Below, piece after piece: positions 15,097 through 25,284 of a DNA stretch of 64,000 nt (its first letter is position 1; each line of letters begins with the position of its first letter). Source of the DNA: Rhodospirillaceae bacterium (lineage in GTDB: Bacteria > Pseudomonadota > Alphaproteobacteria > Rhodospirillales > JABHCV01); NCBI GenBank assembly GCA_018662005.1, contig JABJHA010000004.1, positions 310,001 through 374,000 of the forward strand, given 5' to 3'. Made by a program: the position numbers and the translations under genes. The notes beneath the pieces are model-generated. The model made no database searches and was not told the origin of the DNA. It worked only from the letters and a program-made list of their open reading frames with translations.

Positions 15097-16676
15097 GCAT
15101 GCAGACTGGCTTTACCTTGCGCGGGCGCAACCCGGATGTGTTGACATGCATCGCGAATCTCTCGAACGACGAGGTGTTCACACCACCTGAGCTTGCAAAC
15201 CGCATGCTAGACACGCTGGCCGATGCATGGGCGGCTGATCACAACGGCGCCAATCTCTGGGCCGACAAGTCGGTGAGGTTCCTCGACCCGTTCACGAAGT
15301 CGGGCGTTTTCCTTCGAGAGATCACCGACCGCCTCACCGAGGGACTGGCCGATGAGATTCCGAACCTTGAGAAGCGCATCGACCACATTCTGACCAAGCA
15401 GGTTTTCGGCATCGGCATCACATACCTCACCAGCCTATTGGCGCGGCGCAGCGTGTATTGCTCGAAGCACGCCAACGGCGAGCATTCGATCGCAAAAAGT
15501 TTTGACAGCGAAGCTGGCAACATTTGGTTCGAGCGCACCGAACACTCATGGGGGAACGGCAAGTGCAAGTATTGCGGAGCAAGCCAGAAAGCGCTCGATC
15601 GGGGCGAAGGGCTAGAAACCCACGCCTATGCTTTCATTCACACCGACGATATCAAGACTCGGGTCGCCGAGTTGTTTGGAGACGACATGCAATTTGACGT
15701 GATCATCGGCAATCCGCCATACCAACTCGGCTCCGACGGGGGCACCAGGGATGTTCCAATTTACCAGCGCTTTGTTGATCAAGCAAAAATGCTGCAGCCG
15801 CGATACCTAGCAATGGTCATTCCTTCGAGGTGGATGGCCTCGGGCCTCGGACTCAACGAGTTTCGCAAGACAATGCTTGGGGATCGTCGCATACGTGAAC
15901 TTGCCGATTTTCCGGCAGCAAGCGATGTATTTCCGGGTGTCGAGGTAAAAGCGGGGGTCTGCTATTTCCTTTGGGACGCCGTGCACGATGGCGATTGTAT
16001 GGTGACTACGGTACGTAGCGGGGATGTTATTGGGCCAGTTTCAAGAAACCTCGCTGAATACGATGTGTTTGTTCGAGACGCCGGTTCCATCTCGATCCTA
16101 CACAAAGTCCTGAATGGCGGCGAGCCATCTATCAACACGATCCTCGCGCGTGACAAGGAGTTTGGCTGGACCTCGAACTTCGATGGATTTCACGAAAAGG
16201 AACGTCCTGGAGACTTGCCTCTATACTACATTAGGAAGATGAAGCGTGGCGTCGGCCATATTGCTCGCGAAGAAGTAACCAAAAGCAAACGGCTGGTCGA
16301 CACATGGAAGGTACTAGTCCCGCAAGCGTTCAATGGAGGTGACGCGGTTCCTCATCAAATTTTGGGTAAGCCGCTGATCGCACCATTGCCATCAGTCTGC
16401 ACCCAATCATTCTTGTTCTTTTACGTTGACTCGCGCGATGCCACAAAGAGCCTTCAATCATACTATACAACACGGTTTTTCCGCTTTCTTGTCTCGCTGC
16501 GCAAAATTACTCAACACGCAACTCACTCTACTTACGCTTGGGTGCCAGCCCAAACATGGGATCGTATTTGGACAGACGAAGAACTTTACGCGAAGTATGG
16601 TATAACGCCGGAGGAGCAAGAATATATCGAGTCTCAGGTCAGGGTTATGAACCTTGATGATGCTATCAATGAGTAA
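15093..16676 (+). CDS. Eco57I-type restriction-modification methylase
   Basis: 527 residues. It has EVFTPPELANRML, a variant SAM motif FLDPFTKSGVFL (KSG in place of GSG), and a catalytic FDVIIGNPPYQL near residue 205. The C-terminal part may recognise DNA. It also has a possible zinc site CKYCGASQKALD. It should methylate adenine in the target sequence. The stop overlaps the start of the helicase/nuclease gene by eight bases. Confidence 0.85.
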   Translation: MSMQTGFTLRGRNPDVLTCIANLSNDEVFTPPELANRMLDTLADAWAADHNGANLWADKSVRFLDPFTKSGVFLREITDRLTEGLADEIPNLEKRIDHILTKQVFGIGITYLTSLLARRSVYCSKHANGEHSIAKSFDSEAGNIWFERTEHSWGNGKCKYCGASQKALDRGEGLETHAYAFIHTDDIKTRVAELFGDDMQFDVIIGNPPYQLGSDGGTRDVPIYQRFVDQAKMLQPRYLAMVIPSRWMASGLGLNEFRKTMLGDRRIRELADFPAASDVFPGVEVKAGVCYFLWDAVHDGDCMVTTVRSGDVIGPVSRNLAEYDVFVRDAGSISILHKVLNGGEPSINTILARDKEFGWTSNFDGFHEKERPGDLPLYYIRKMKRGVGHIAREEVTKSKRLVDTWKVLVPQAFNGGDAVPHQILGKPLIAPLPSVCTQSFLFFYVDSRDATKSLQSYYTTRFFRFLVSLRKITQHATHSTYAWVPAQTWDRIWTDEELYAKYGITPEEQEYIESQVRVMNLDDAINE

Positions 16677-19296
16677 GCACACTATCGAGGACATCCTAGC
16701 GCCAAAGCCGCAAGCCCGGCCACGCATCTACGCATACTCGATTGCAGATGAAGCTCACGCTGGTCTACTCAAGGTCGGGCAAACGACCCGCGACGTAAAG
16801 CAACGCGTCGCCGAGCAGCTAAAGACCGCCGCCATCAAGAACTATCGCATTGAGTTGGACGAACCCGCCGAGAGCGACGACGGTACAATCTTCAGCGATC
16901 ACGAGGTACGTGCGGCGCTCGTCAAAAAAGGTTTTGAGAACACCGAGCTGGAGTGGATGCGCTGCACGCTCAGCGATATGAAGACCGTGCTCACCGAGCT
17001 GCGGACGGGTCAAATGTTTACCGGTACGCATCACCAGACCTTCCCGACGCGCCGAGAGCAGGCCGAAGCGGTGAACGTGACACACGCCTATTTCCACTCT
17101 CGCTGGGCGGAGGATATGCACGCTGTCCCGCGTTTCCTGTGGAACGCAAAGATGCGTTTTGGTAAGACCTTCACCACCTACCAACTCGCCAAGAAGCTCG
17201 GCGCCAAGCGTGTGCTCGTGGTGACCTTCAAACCCGCTGTGGAGGATGCTTGGCAGACGGACCTTGAGGGCCACGTGGACTTCGACGGTTGGCAGTACCT
17301 GTCGAAGTCCTCCGGTGGCGACCCGACACAGATCGACGGCAGGAAGCCGGTGGTCTATTTCGGTTCCTTCCAGGACCTATTGGGTCGTGACGCAGCAGGG
17401 AACATCAAACCCAAGAATGAATGGCTCCACCAGGTGAATTGGGACCTCGTGGTGTTCGATGAATATCATTTTGGCGCGTGGCGAGAGACCGCAAAGGAGC
17501 TTTTTGAAGGGGAGGAGGAGGCGGTTTCCAAGAAAGAAGCCAAGCTTGAATACGCCGCTGGGCTGGCTGTCAGAATAACGTGATTGTTTCATGTTGAATC
17601 TCCTCAAAAAACATTACGAGAAAATTCTACTCATTTGTACCGCTAAAAATTGGGAGCATTACCCGAGGACCTCACCGTCCTGTCTCAGAAGGAGACAGAG
17701 TTCCTCCCCATCACCACCAAGGCCTACCTCTATCTCTCAGGCACGCCGTTCAAGGCGCTGGCCACCGGCGAGTTCATCGAGGAGCAGTTATTTAACTGGA
17801 CGTATACCGACGAGCAGCGCGCCAAAGAAGAGTTTGCCACCAAACACCCCGGCAAGTGGAACCCCTACGGTGCGATGCCGCAGATGCGGCTTCTGACGTA
17901 CCAAATGCCAGATGAGCTGGTGACGGTCGCGAGCGCTGGTGAGTTCGACGAGTTTGACCTCAACGAGTTCTTTGCGGCAAGCGGCACAGGCAACGCCGCG
18001 CAGTTTAAGCACAAGAGCGACGTACAAAAGTGGCTGGACATCATCCGAGGCCAGTACGGACCAAAGACCGTCGAGAGCCTCAAGACAGGCACGCGGCCCC
18101 CGTTCCCGTATTCAGACGTGCGCTTGTTGCCTTACCTGCAGCACTCGTTCTGGTTCTTGCCCAATGTCGCGGCCTGCCACGCGATGGCAAATCTACTGGC
18201 TGAAAAGCACAACACTTTCTGGCACGAATACGAGGTTGTCATAGCTGCCGGTGCGTCGGCGGGGATCGGGCTCAACGCGCTGCCGCCGGTACGTAAGGCG
18301 ATTGGGAGCGGGTTCCAAAACAAGACAATCACGCTGTCGTGTGGCAAACTAACCACTGGCGTCACTGTGCAGCAGTGGTCTTCCATCCTGATGCTGCGCA
18401 ACCTGAAGTCGCCGGAGACCTACTTCCAAGCTGCGTTTCGCGTTCAATCCCCCTGGTCCATAAAAAACCCGAATGGTGATAACCCGAACGAAGAAGAAAT
18501 CCTCAAACCCGTCTGCTTCGTGTTCGACTTCGCGCCCACGCGCGCGCTGCGGCAACTCTCTGAGTATGGGATCGGCCTATCGCCCAATGAGCCGAACCCG
18601 GAGAATGCGGTTAAGGACCTTGTATCATTTCTGCCGGTGCTGGCTTACGACGGCGCGAACATGACCCAGATCGATGCAGGTGGCATTCTAGATATAGCCA
18701 TGGCGGGTACCTCGGCCACGCTGTTGGCGCGCAAGTGGGAGAGTGCGCTGCTGGTGAACGTGGACAACGATACACTGCGCCGGATCATGGGTAATCCTGA
18801 GGCGATGGCCGCCGTGGAGCGCATAGAGGGCTGGCGCACATTGGGCGACCATGTCATCGAGACCATCATCAACAAGAGCGAGAAAGTCAAAGAACTCAAG
18901 AAAAAAGCCAAGGAGAATGAACTGACAGGGAGGGAGAAAAAGGAACTCACGGTCGAGGAAAAGGAGTACAAGTCCAAGCGAAAGCTCGTGCAGGAGAAGC
19001 TGGTCAAGTTCGCGACGCGTATCCCGGCGTTCATGTACCTGACCGACTTCCGCGAGAACACGCTTCAGGATGTGATAACAAAACTGGAGCCGGATCTGTT
19101 CTTGGCCGTAACGGGCCTTTCAGTGGAGGACTTTCACCTGCTTGTTAGGATGAGGGTGTTCAACACTGAGCAGATGAACCAGGCAGTTTTCGCCTTCCGT
19201 CGCTATGAGGACGCTTCGCTTCGCTACACCGGAGTTGAGAGCCACACTGGCCTGAGCCATTACGGGCTCTACGACACAGTGGTGGCGAGAGAGTGA
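16669..19296 (+). pseudogene. GIY-YIG / DEAD helicase restriction enzyme, interrupted
   Basis: The first part (16669-17583) opens with a GIY-YIG-like domain (RIYAYSIADEAHAGLLKVGQ, then TTRDVKQRV) and helicase motifs AKMRFGKTF (Walker A) and VVFDEYHFG (DEYH box). The second part (17650-19296) has YLYLSGTPFKAL (motif III) and a helicase C domain. Both parts are in the same frame, separated by TGA at 17581 and TAA at 17644 within an AT-rich patch. The protein would have about 875 residues. As written the enzyme is dead unless the two parts associate. Confidence 0.8.
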
Positions 19297-19385
19297 AAGG
19301 CTGTTGTCGGCCCGGATAAGGTAGTAAGAGGGAGCCCGTACCGCTATCACGTAAGAGGATCAGTACCAAGGAGGAATTCCTGACT

Positions 19386-19487
19386 ATGTTTCAGGAATTG
19401 AAAAAGGCGGTTCAGGACGATCCGGACCGTCTTGCCGACAGCGTGTTTGAAAACAAGAAACTCGCCGCGCTTGTTAACGACATTTGA
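19386..19487 (+). CDS. Tiny ORF with good ribosome site
   Basis: 33 residues, MFQELKKAVQDDPDRLADSV and so on, ending ALVNDI. AGGAGG lies 11 bases ahead. It may be the front end of a lost gene, since the following frame has no match. Function unknown. Confidence 0.3.
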   Translation: MFQELKKAVQDDPDRLADSVFENKKLAALVNDI

Positions 19488-19517
19488 GCTTCGGCAAGGG
19501 CCATAGACGGACTGAAA

Positions 19518-19811
19518 TTGGACCCGACTATTCAGATAGACACGCATGTACCCGACCAATTTCCCACTGAATGGAGCGAGTATCAGTGCAAATACAAGGA
19601 ACCCGTCGGGTCGGCCTGGGCGGATATGGTGCTGGATGGATTGTCACTCAACATAGATAAGCTTGAATTTCATGCAATAATTGAAAGTGGCGGCACACTG
19701 GTCCGCAGCGTTGGAATCGTTCGGGCCAAAGCACGCATCGGGCTCAAGAACCTGGCTTACAACATGCGGCGCTTGGTTCAATTGGAGCGATTGGCCACAG
19801 TACCACCATGA
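19518..19811 (+). pseudogene. IS5-family transposase C-terminal remnant
   Basis: The end of the frame, VRSVGIVRAKARIGLKNLAY then NMRRLVQLERLA, is the characteristic C-terminus of IS5-group transposases. The first 60 residues do not look like a transposase and may come from a different gene joined to it. No inverted repeats were found. The following 19812-20523 contains no gene I can support. Confidence 0.6.
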
Positions 19812-20523
19812 TCGCATCCAGGGATGGGTTCTGCTTGAAGCGCCGATTGAAAAAGCAAACGCCCCATGAGGGCAAAAACAATAATCAAACTAATACCAAT
19901 TGGCTTCGTGTCAGGTCAATACCGGCTTAAAGTTCGTGGAAAGGGGCATTAATCGAGGTGCCCATTATTATAATTATTTTTTACAGATGTGACCCGTTCT
20001 CTTGTCCGGCTTGGTACCATTTTGATCAGTTCGCTCAACCTGATACCCATTATTTCCCCCTAGCCTACCCACGTAGATCACTGTCGTATATATTATAAGG
20101 CTTGTTGCCAAAACCGAAGAAATAATAGGCTCCAGTCAATCAGCGCCGGTCAACATTAAGCCCTGAAAAAAACCGCACTGAAATTCGCATAATTCTCAAT
20201 TATGGTGAATCCCTGACAGTCCTCAACAAGTCGCCGTGTTAAGGAATAGACCGATTGAAATAAATCGGGTCGTTATACTGCACGGCGAGGGGCGCCAACT
20301 GCCCGGCGAATATTTGCGGCCCAAGTAAAAAGTGATTGCGCACAAGCGGGCGATAGAGCGGTCAGAAAGAGATCGAAGGGGGGAGGGGGTCGAACGAATA
20401 AGATGCCACCCCACCCCCAAAATGAGAAAAAAGCGAGTGGGACTCCGGTGCCCGGCCTGGGTGCTGGACAAATATTTTGATTTCCCTTTTCCTCGCGCGC
20501 GCACGCGCGAGGAGGCCATATTA

Positions 20524-20943
20524 AACGCTTACCCGGCGCGTATATGAGGAATTACTCAGCTCTGCAGATCGCTCCGTCTGGGCTAGCACATATGCATTTT
20601 TTGACGGACCAAAAGCATTTGAAGTGCTGGCGCGGCGCATGGACGCGACACCCAGCCTACGGGTTACCCTGCTACTGAATATTCAGCGCAAGAGGGGCGA
20701 TACCACCGCCGCCGAGCACCTTGTGCGCAAGTTTGCGGATCGATTTTGGGCTAAGGACTGGCCAGGATCATCACGGCCAAATGTCTACTACGACCCTCGA
20801 GCGCTCGAGACTGAGGGTCCCGCGGGCGTCCTGCATGCCAAGGCCATCGTCGTCGATGACGAGGTTGTTTTCGTGACCTCAGCGAACCTAACCGAGGCCG
20901 CCCTCGACCGCAACATCGAGATAGGACTTCTTATACATAGCGT
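20524..20943 (+). pseudogene. DrmC-like phospholipase D-fold protein, truncated
   Basis: The frame, open from about 20524 without a start codon, reads VYEELLSSADRSVWASTYAF, FDGPKAFEVLARRMD, later VYYDPRALE and LHAKAIVVDDEVVFVTSANL. HAK...SAN is the HxK PLD signature. The layout matches the second half of DrmC, a PLD protein of DISARM defence loci that also occurs alone. The N-terminal half is absent and the C-terminus is cut by the IS110 element. It is a relic in a defence-rich stretch. Confidence 0.7.
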
Positions 20944-22319
20944 AATTCCGGTGGTCACCCTCCCGAGCCTATAATGCGGGGTCGCAGATCAGCGCCCCAA
21001 AGGGCTAAACAGGAGAGTGACCATGGCAGAGTATGTTGGATTTGACGTATCGAAGGAAGAGACGAGTTTTTGCGTAATGGACGAGGCCGGCAAGATATTG
21101 GGGCAAGGCAAGGCATTGAGCGATCCGGAGGCTTTGTTTGCAATGCTCAAAGAGCACACGCTTTGCCCTGAGCGGATAGTTCTTGAGACGGGCACCCTTT
21201 CCAATTGGCTGGCCCGCGGCTTACATGAATATGGATTGCCCGTGGACGTGATCGATGCCCGCCAGGCCCATGCGGTGATGAAGCTTCAGCACAACAAAAC
21301 GGACGCCAATGACGCTATTTTGTTGGCTGAGATCGCGCGGACGGGTTTTTGCCGTTCGGTGGCGGTGAGCAGTGAAGCGGCGCAGGAGCACCGGATTTTG
21401 ATCAAGGCGCGGAAACTTCTAGTCTCTCAGCGCACTGCCACACAGAACGCGATCCGTGGTTTTCTGAGTTCTCTCGGTCTGCGTTTTCCGAAGGGGTCGG
21501 GCAAGCTTGGGGAACGGGTCCTCACGGTATTGACAGCACGGCCTGATTTGTCACCACTGATCGAACCGCTGTTGTCGAGTGCCGAGAACCTAGCCCAGGA
21601 GATCGCGCGTTTTGATCAGGAAATCAAGGCGCGTGCCGGAGAGATGGTGGCCTGCCGCCTGCTGATGACGGTTCCGGGGATTGCGCACAATACCGCTCTG
21701 GCCTTCGTGGCGACCATTGACGAACCCTCGCGGTTCACCGACTCACGCGCGGTGGGTGCCTATCTGGGCCTGACCTCGCGGCGCTATCAGTCCGGGGAGA
21801 TGGACTATACGGGACGGATATCAAAGAACGGCGACGGCCTGTTACGCAGTCTTCTTTATGAAGCGGCTAACGTTCTTTTGACCGTTGTCCGCAAGTCCCA
21901 TCCGATCAAGGATTGGGCACGGCGTATTCGCAAACGCAGCTCTCACAAGAAAGCCTGCGTGGCGTTGGCGCGTAAACTGGCGGTAATCATGCACCGGATG
22001 CTGATCACCGGTGAAACGTTCCGCTGGCCTGAGATGGAGGCGATAGCTTAAAAGGGAAAAAAACGACAACCGGTTCCGTAAAGTAAAGTCACGGAACCTT
22101 CGTCCCCAACCGGGACGATGGCCAAGGCGATCCCGCCCCGCTGGTTGCAAGCCGGACAGAAAACCGTCCGCCATTGCGTCTAATACATTGGGAGGCCAAA
22201 GCCAAAGGGCACTATGATGAAGCATCCGGCCCAACCGCCGGAAACGACTTCGGAGACAACCGTGTTCCCGGTGAAGGATAAAAGAAGGGTTTAGGAGCTT
22301 GACTGCTGAGCCGGAATTA
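20943..22319. mobile_element. IS110-family element
   Basis: Approximate limits. The DrmC homology stops at about 20943, and TAATTCCGG at 20943-20951 is matched inverted by CCGGAATTA at 22311-22319. The transposase fills 21023-22051; the 268 bases behind it are typical of the long non-coding 3' flank that encodes guide (bridge) RNA in this family, although I cannot fold it here. IS110 elements make no clear target duplication. Confidence 0.55.
21023..22051 (+). CDS. IS110-family transposase
   Basis: 342 residues. The DEDD RuvC-like half has GFDVSKEETSF, VLETGTLSNWL and NKTDANDAILLAEI. The C-terminal half has PGIAHNTALAFVATI and the serine region TSRRYQSGEMDYTGRISKNG. AGGAGAG precedes the ATG. 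The gene is intact and may be active. It interrupts the DrmC-like gene. Confidence 0.92.
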   Translation: MAEYVGFDVSKEETSFCVMDEAGKILGQGKALSDPEALFAMLKEHTLCPERIVLETGTLSNWLARGLHEYGLPVDVIDARQAHAVMKLQHNKTDANDAILLAEIARTGFCRSVAVSSEAAQEHRILIKARKLLVSQRTATQNAIRGFLSSLGLRFPKGSGKLGERVLTVLTARPDLSPLIEPLLSSAENLAQEIARFDQEIKARAGEMVACRLLMTVPGIAHNTALAFVATIDEPSRFTDSRAVGAYLGLTSRRYQSGEMDYTGRISKNGDGLLRSLLYEAANVLLTVVRKSHPIKDWARRIRKRSSHKKACVALARKLAVIMHRMLITGETFRWPEMEAIA

Positions 22320-22369
22320 GACAACCAGAGTATATTGAAGTTTGACCCTTTCCTTTTAACAGGAACCCC

Positions 22370-23875
22370 ATGACCGAACTGATTGGATTTTTAGATGCCG
22401 CGAACGATGTTCTGGAAGCGGTAGTTGTTTTTGTGCTGGGTATCGCCATTTTAGCCTTCGGGGTCTTTTTTCTTATTGATGTCACCCAAACGCGAAATGC
22501 AATCCGGCGGAATTTTCCTGTTCTTGGCCGGTTTCGTGCCATCTTCGAGTTCTTCGGAGAATTTTTCCGCCAATACTTTTTTGCCATGGACCGCGAGGAA
22601 ATGCCGTTCAATCGGCATCAAAGAAATTGGGTCCACAGGGCCGCAACTGATAAGAGCAATACGGTCGCATTTGGTTCCACCCGCGATCTGCGACCACCGG
22701 GAACGCTGTTATTTGTTAACAGCCCGTTTCCCACCCTTGAGGAAAGTGTAACGCAAATAAATCCACTTGTGTTTGGTCCTAACTGCGAGAATCCATTTTC
22801 CACGACTTCGTTGTTCAATATCTCTGCCATGAGTTATGGAGCAATTTCGCGGCCTGCGGTTCAGGCGTTGTCGCGGGGTGCGGCGGCGGCGGGGTGCTGG
22901 CTCAATACCGGTGAAGGTGGCTTGTCACCTTATCATCTGGAGGGCGGCTGCGATTTGGTCTTCCAGATTGGCACTGCCAAATACGGCGTGGGCGATAACA
23001 AAGGCCAACTGAGTGACAAGCGTCTGATTGAGATTTCTGCCCACGATCAGGTTCGTATGTTTGAAATCAAGCTCTCCCAGGGCGCGAAGCCCGGGAAAGG
23101 CGGAATCTTGCCGGGTATTAAGGTCACTGAAGAGATCGCCAGGATACGAGGTATAGAACCGGGCAGTGATTCCCTAAGCCCCAATCGAGATCCGGACCTG
23201 GAAACAATTGACGATATCCTCGACCGCATTGCCCACATACGAACGGTCACAGGCAAACCGGTAGGTTTCAAGACGGTTATAGGATCCAAGGGATGGTTAG
23301 TAAGACTGTTTGAAGCCTGCCTTGATCGAGGGATAGATTCCGCCCCGGATTTCATCACCATCGATGGTGCCGAAGGAGGTTCCGGGGCGGCACCCATGGG
23401 ATTGATCGACTACATGGGGTTGCCCATTCATGAAAGCCTACCGTTGGTCGTCGACATGTTGGTCCGCCTTGGGCTCAAGGACCGGGTCAAGGTGATTGCA
23501 TCCGGTAAATTGATAACGCCGCCTGATATCATATGGGCCTTTTGTATCGGAGCCGATGCGGTGGTCTCAGCAAGAGGGTTCATGTTTTCGTTAGGGTGCA
23601 TCCAGGCGCAGCAATGTGATAAGGATACCTGTCCGACAGGCATTACCACTCATAATCCACGCCTCCAACGAGGCTTGGTCGTCGAAGAGAAAGCACAGCT
23701 CGTCGCCAATTACGTTCGCAATATAAACAAAGGTATTCGGCTCATTTGCCATTCCTGCGGAGTGCATGAACCGAGTGAACTCGACCGCAATCACTGCCGT
23801 ATTGTCATGCCCAACGGCAGATCGGTACCCTTGGACGAAATTTATCCCATTCAATTGCCCGCAACAGAAGAATAA
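22370..23875 (+). CDS. FMN-binding glutamate synthase-family protein
   Basis: 501 residues. Two hydrophobic stretches at residues 15-40 suggest an N-terminal membrane anchor. The rest is a GltB-type FMN barrel: NISAMSYGAIS, NTGEGGLSPYH, IKLSQGAKPGKGG, TIDGAEGGSGAAP. A cysteine cluster GCIQAQQCDKDTCPTG follows, of the kind that binds a 3Fe-4S centre. These stand-alone proteins lack the glutaminase domain and their physiological reaction is mostly unknown. AGGAA lies ten bases ahead of the ATG. Confidence 0.88.
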   Translation: MTELIGFLDAANDVLEAVVVFVLGIAILAFGVFFLIDVTQTRNAIRRNFPVLGRFRAIFEFFGEFFRQYFFAMDREEMPFNRHQRNWVHRAATDKSNTVAFGSTRDLRPPGTLLFVNSPFPTLEESVTQINPLVFGPNCENPFSTTSLFNISAMSYGAISRPAVQALSRGAAAAGCWLNTGEGGLSPYHLEGGCDLVFQIGTAKYGVGDNKGQLSDKRLIEISAHDQVRMFEIKLSQGAKPGKGGILPGIKVTEEIARIRGIEPGSDSLSPNRDPDLETIDDILDRIAHIRTVTGKPVGFKTVIGSKGWLVRLFEACLDRGIDSAPDFITIDGAEGGSGAAPMGLIDYMGLPIHESLPLVVDMLVRLGLKDRVKVIASGKLITPPDIIWAFCIGADAVVSARGFMFSLGCIQAQQCDKDTCPTGITTHNPRLQRGLVVEEKAQLVANYVRNINKGIRLICHSCGVHEPSELDRNHCRIVMPNGRSVPLDEIYPIQLPATEE

Positions 23876-23959
23876 TCGATACCCTTTTTGATCAGCAGGC
23901 GGGGCAATCTAAATGGCAATCATGATGATCGTGTCGCCGGTGAATGGCCGCCCTTCGCC

Positions 23960-24150
23960 AAGCTGCAGTTCATGCACCGGCGCCACACCGCCGTCGTCCG
24001 CCTAGAGGAAGCCGGCTGCGAACCCGGCGAGATCGCCGCCATCACCGGCCATTCACGACAGACAATTATCCAGTTCCTCGATCAGCATTACGGCGCCAGA
24101 ACAGAAAAAATGGCCCGCAACGCATGGGCCATGTTACGCGGGTGTAAAAT
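23960..24150 (+). pseudogene. Tyrosine recombinase C-terminal fragment, copy 1
   Basis: The frame reads MHRRHTAVVRLEEAGCEPGE, IAAITGHSRQTII, FLDQHYGARTEKMARNAWA. This is the catalytic box II of phage-type integrases: a degraded HDLRGTA, then GHSR and the C-terminal Tyr in HYGART. The N-terminal part is gone and the last residues diverge. Bases 23999-24131 are repeated at 60377-60509 with six mismatches. The remaining space up to 24375 has no gene. Confidence 0.75.
23999..24131 (+). repeat. 133-bp direct repeat, left copy
   Basis: Paired with 60377-60509 in the same orientation, six mismatches in 133 bases by eye. The two copies frame the whole catabolic cluster, about 36.4 kb apart. Confidence 0.9.
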
Positions 24151-24375
24151 TATGTCGGAACAATTCCACAGGTCTTACCGATTCAGAATATTCTCTCAAA
24201 GCCCTTAATCCTCGAGGCAACCGGAAGCACGGCGCCTTGAATCAACAAAGGTGGCCCCTTTTTACTCCGGAATAGATTCCCTCACCATTGCCATGGTTAG
24301 CGCTTGGGAAAACACGAAACCTTGTCTTTACGACGTTAAAACTTATCGGAACCCTTGACTGCCTATGGTCAGTCC

Positions 24376-25284
24376 CTAAGTCTTTTTTTGCACCAAGCTT
24401 GCCCGGAACCAGACGTAGAGCCCGCTGCCGATAACCAATGCCGTGCCGGACAGCATCCAGGCATCCGGGACGTCCCCGAAGACGACAAGGCTGATCGACA
24501 TTGACGCGAGCAGATGAAAATACGAAAACGGCGCCAGCACCGAGGCCGAGGCTAGACTGTACCCGCGAATCATTAAATAGTGGCCGGTCGCTCCGGCGCT
24601 TCCCAACACCGTCATCAGAAGCCACGATAGCGCCGAAGGCGTGTCCCAGAAAAAAGGCAGCATGGCGCTGAGCACGACCAGTCCCGTCGCCGTCGAATAA
24701 AAGGTGGTGGTCGCGGCGCTGTCCATGGACCGCATGATTCGCGTCATGATCAGGTAGAGGCTGAGGCAGATCGCCGTCAATATCGGCAGCAGGGAGGCCC
24801 ACTGAAGCTGGCCGAATCCGGGGTGAACGATCAGCAGGATGCCGATAAAACCGACGACGACGGCGGCCCAGGTGCGGATGCCGACGGATTCTCCCAGGAT
24901 CGGTACGGACAGGGCCGTGACCAGAACGGGGGCGATAAATTGTATCGCCGTGGCGTCGGCCAGGGGCATCAACGAGATCGCGAAATACATGGTCCCCGTC
25001 GCGCCGAGAAGAAATCCGCCCCGTATGGCCTGCAGACCGGGCCGGTTGGCCCGCAAAAAGCCGTAGGACCCTCGGGCGCCGAGGAAGATAAAAGTGACGA
25101 CGACATGAAAGAAAAACCGCGACCAAATGACCACCGCCACCGGATTATCCTGCATCAGGTGTTTGCCGAGTCCATCCATGCTGGCGAGCAAGGCGCCGGC
25201 GACGACAATCAGCAAAATCCCTTTCCGAACATTACCGGTTTCATCGACAGCCGCCGCCCTGACTGGGTTCAGGCGGTAAAACAT
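24376..25284 (-). CDS. DMT/EamA-family transporter
   Basis: 302 residues with ten hydrophobic helices in two EamA halves, starting ILLIVVAGALLASMDGLGKH. Inner-membrane exporters of this superfamily move metabolites or drugs. The ATG overlaps the end of the CoA transferase gene by 16 bases, so the two are cotranscribed; an export role for a pathway intermediate is possible. It ends in the tail VRASLVQKKT. Confidence 0.88.
   Translation of the reverse strand: MFYRLNPVRAAAVDETGNVRKGILLIVVAGALLASMDGLGKHLMQDNPVAVVIWSRFFFHVVVTFIFLGARGSYGFLRANRPGLQAIRGGFLLGATGTMYFAISLMPLADATAIQFIAPVLVTALSVPILGESVGIRTWAAVVVGFIGILLIVHPGFGQLQWASLLPILTAICLSLYLIMTRIMRSMDSAATTTFYSTATGLVVLSAMLPFFWDTPSALSWLLMTVLGSAGATGHYLMIRGYSLASASVLAPFSYFHLLASMSISLVVFGDVPDAWMLSGTALVIGSGLYVWFRASLVQKKT

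Noticed and set aside
20332-20547. 71-codon plus-strand frame
   Set aside because: Basic, no family resemblance, in a decayed stretch between IS debris and the DrmC fragment.
20524-20943. A working DISARM system
   Set aside because: Only a truncated DrmC-like part exists; core DISARM genes are absent.
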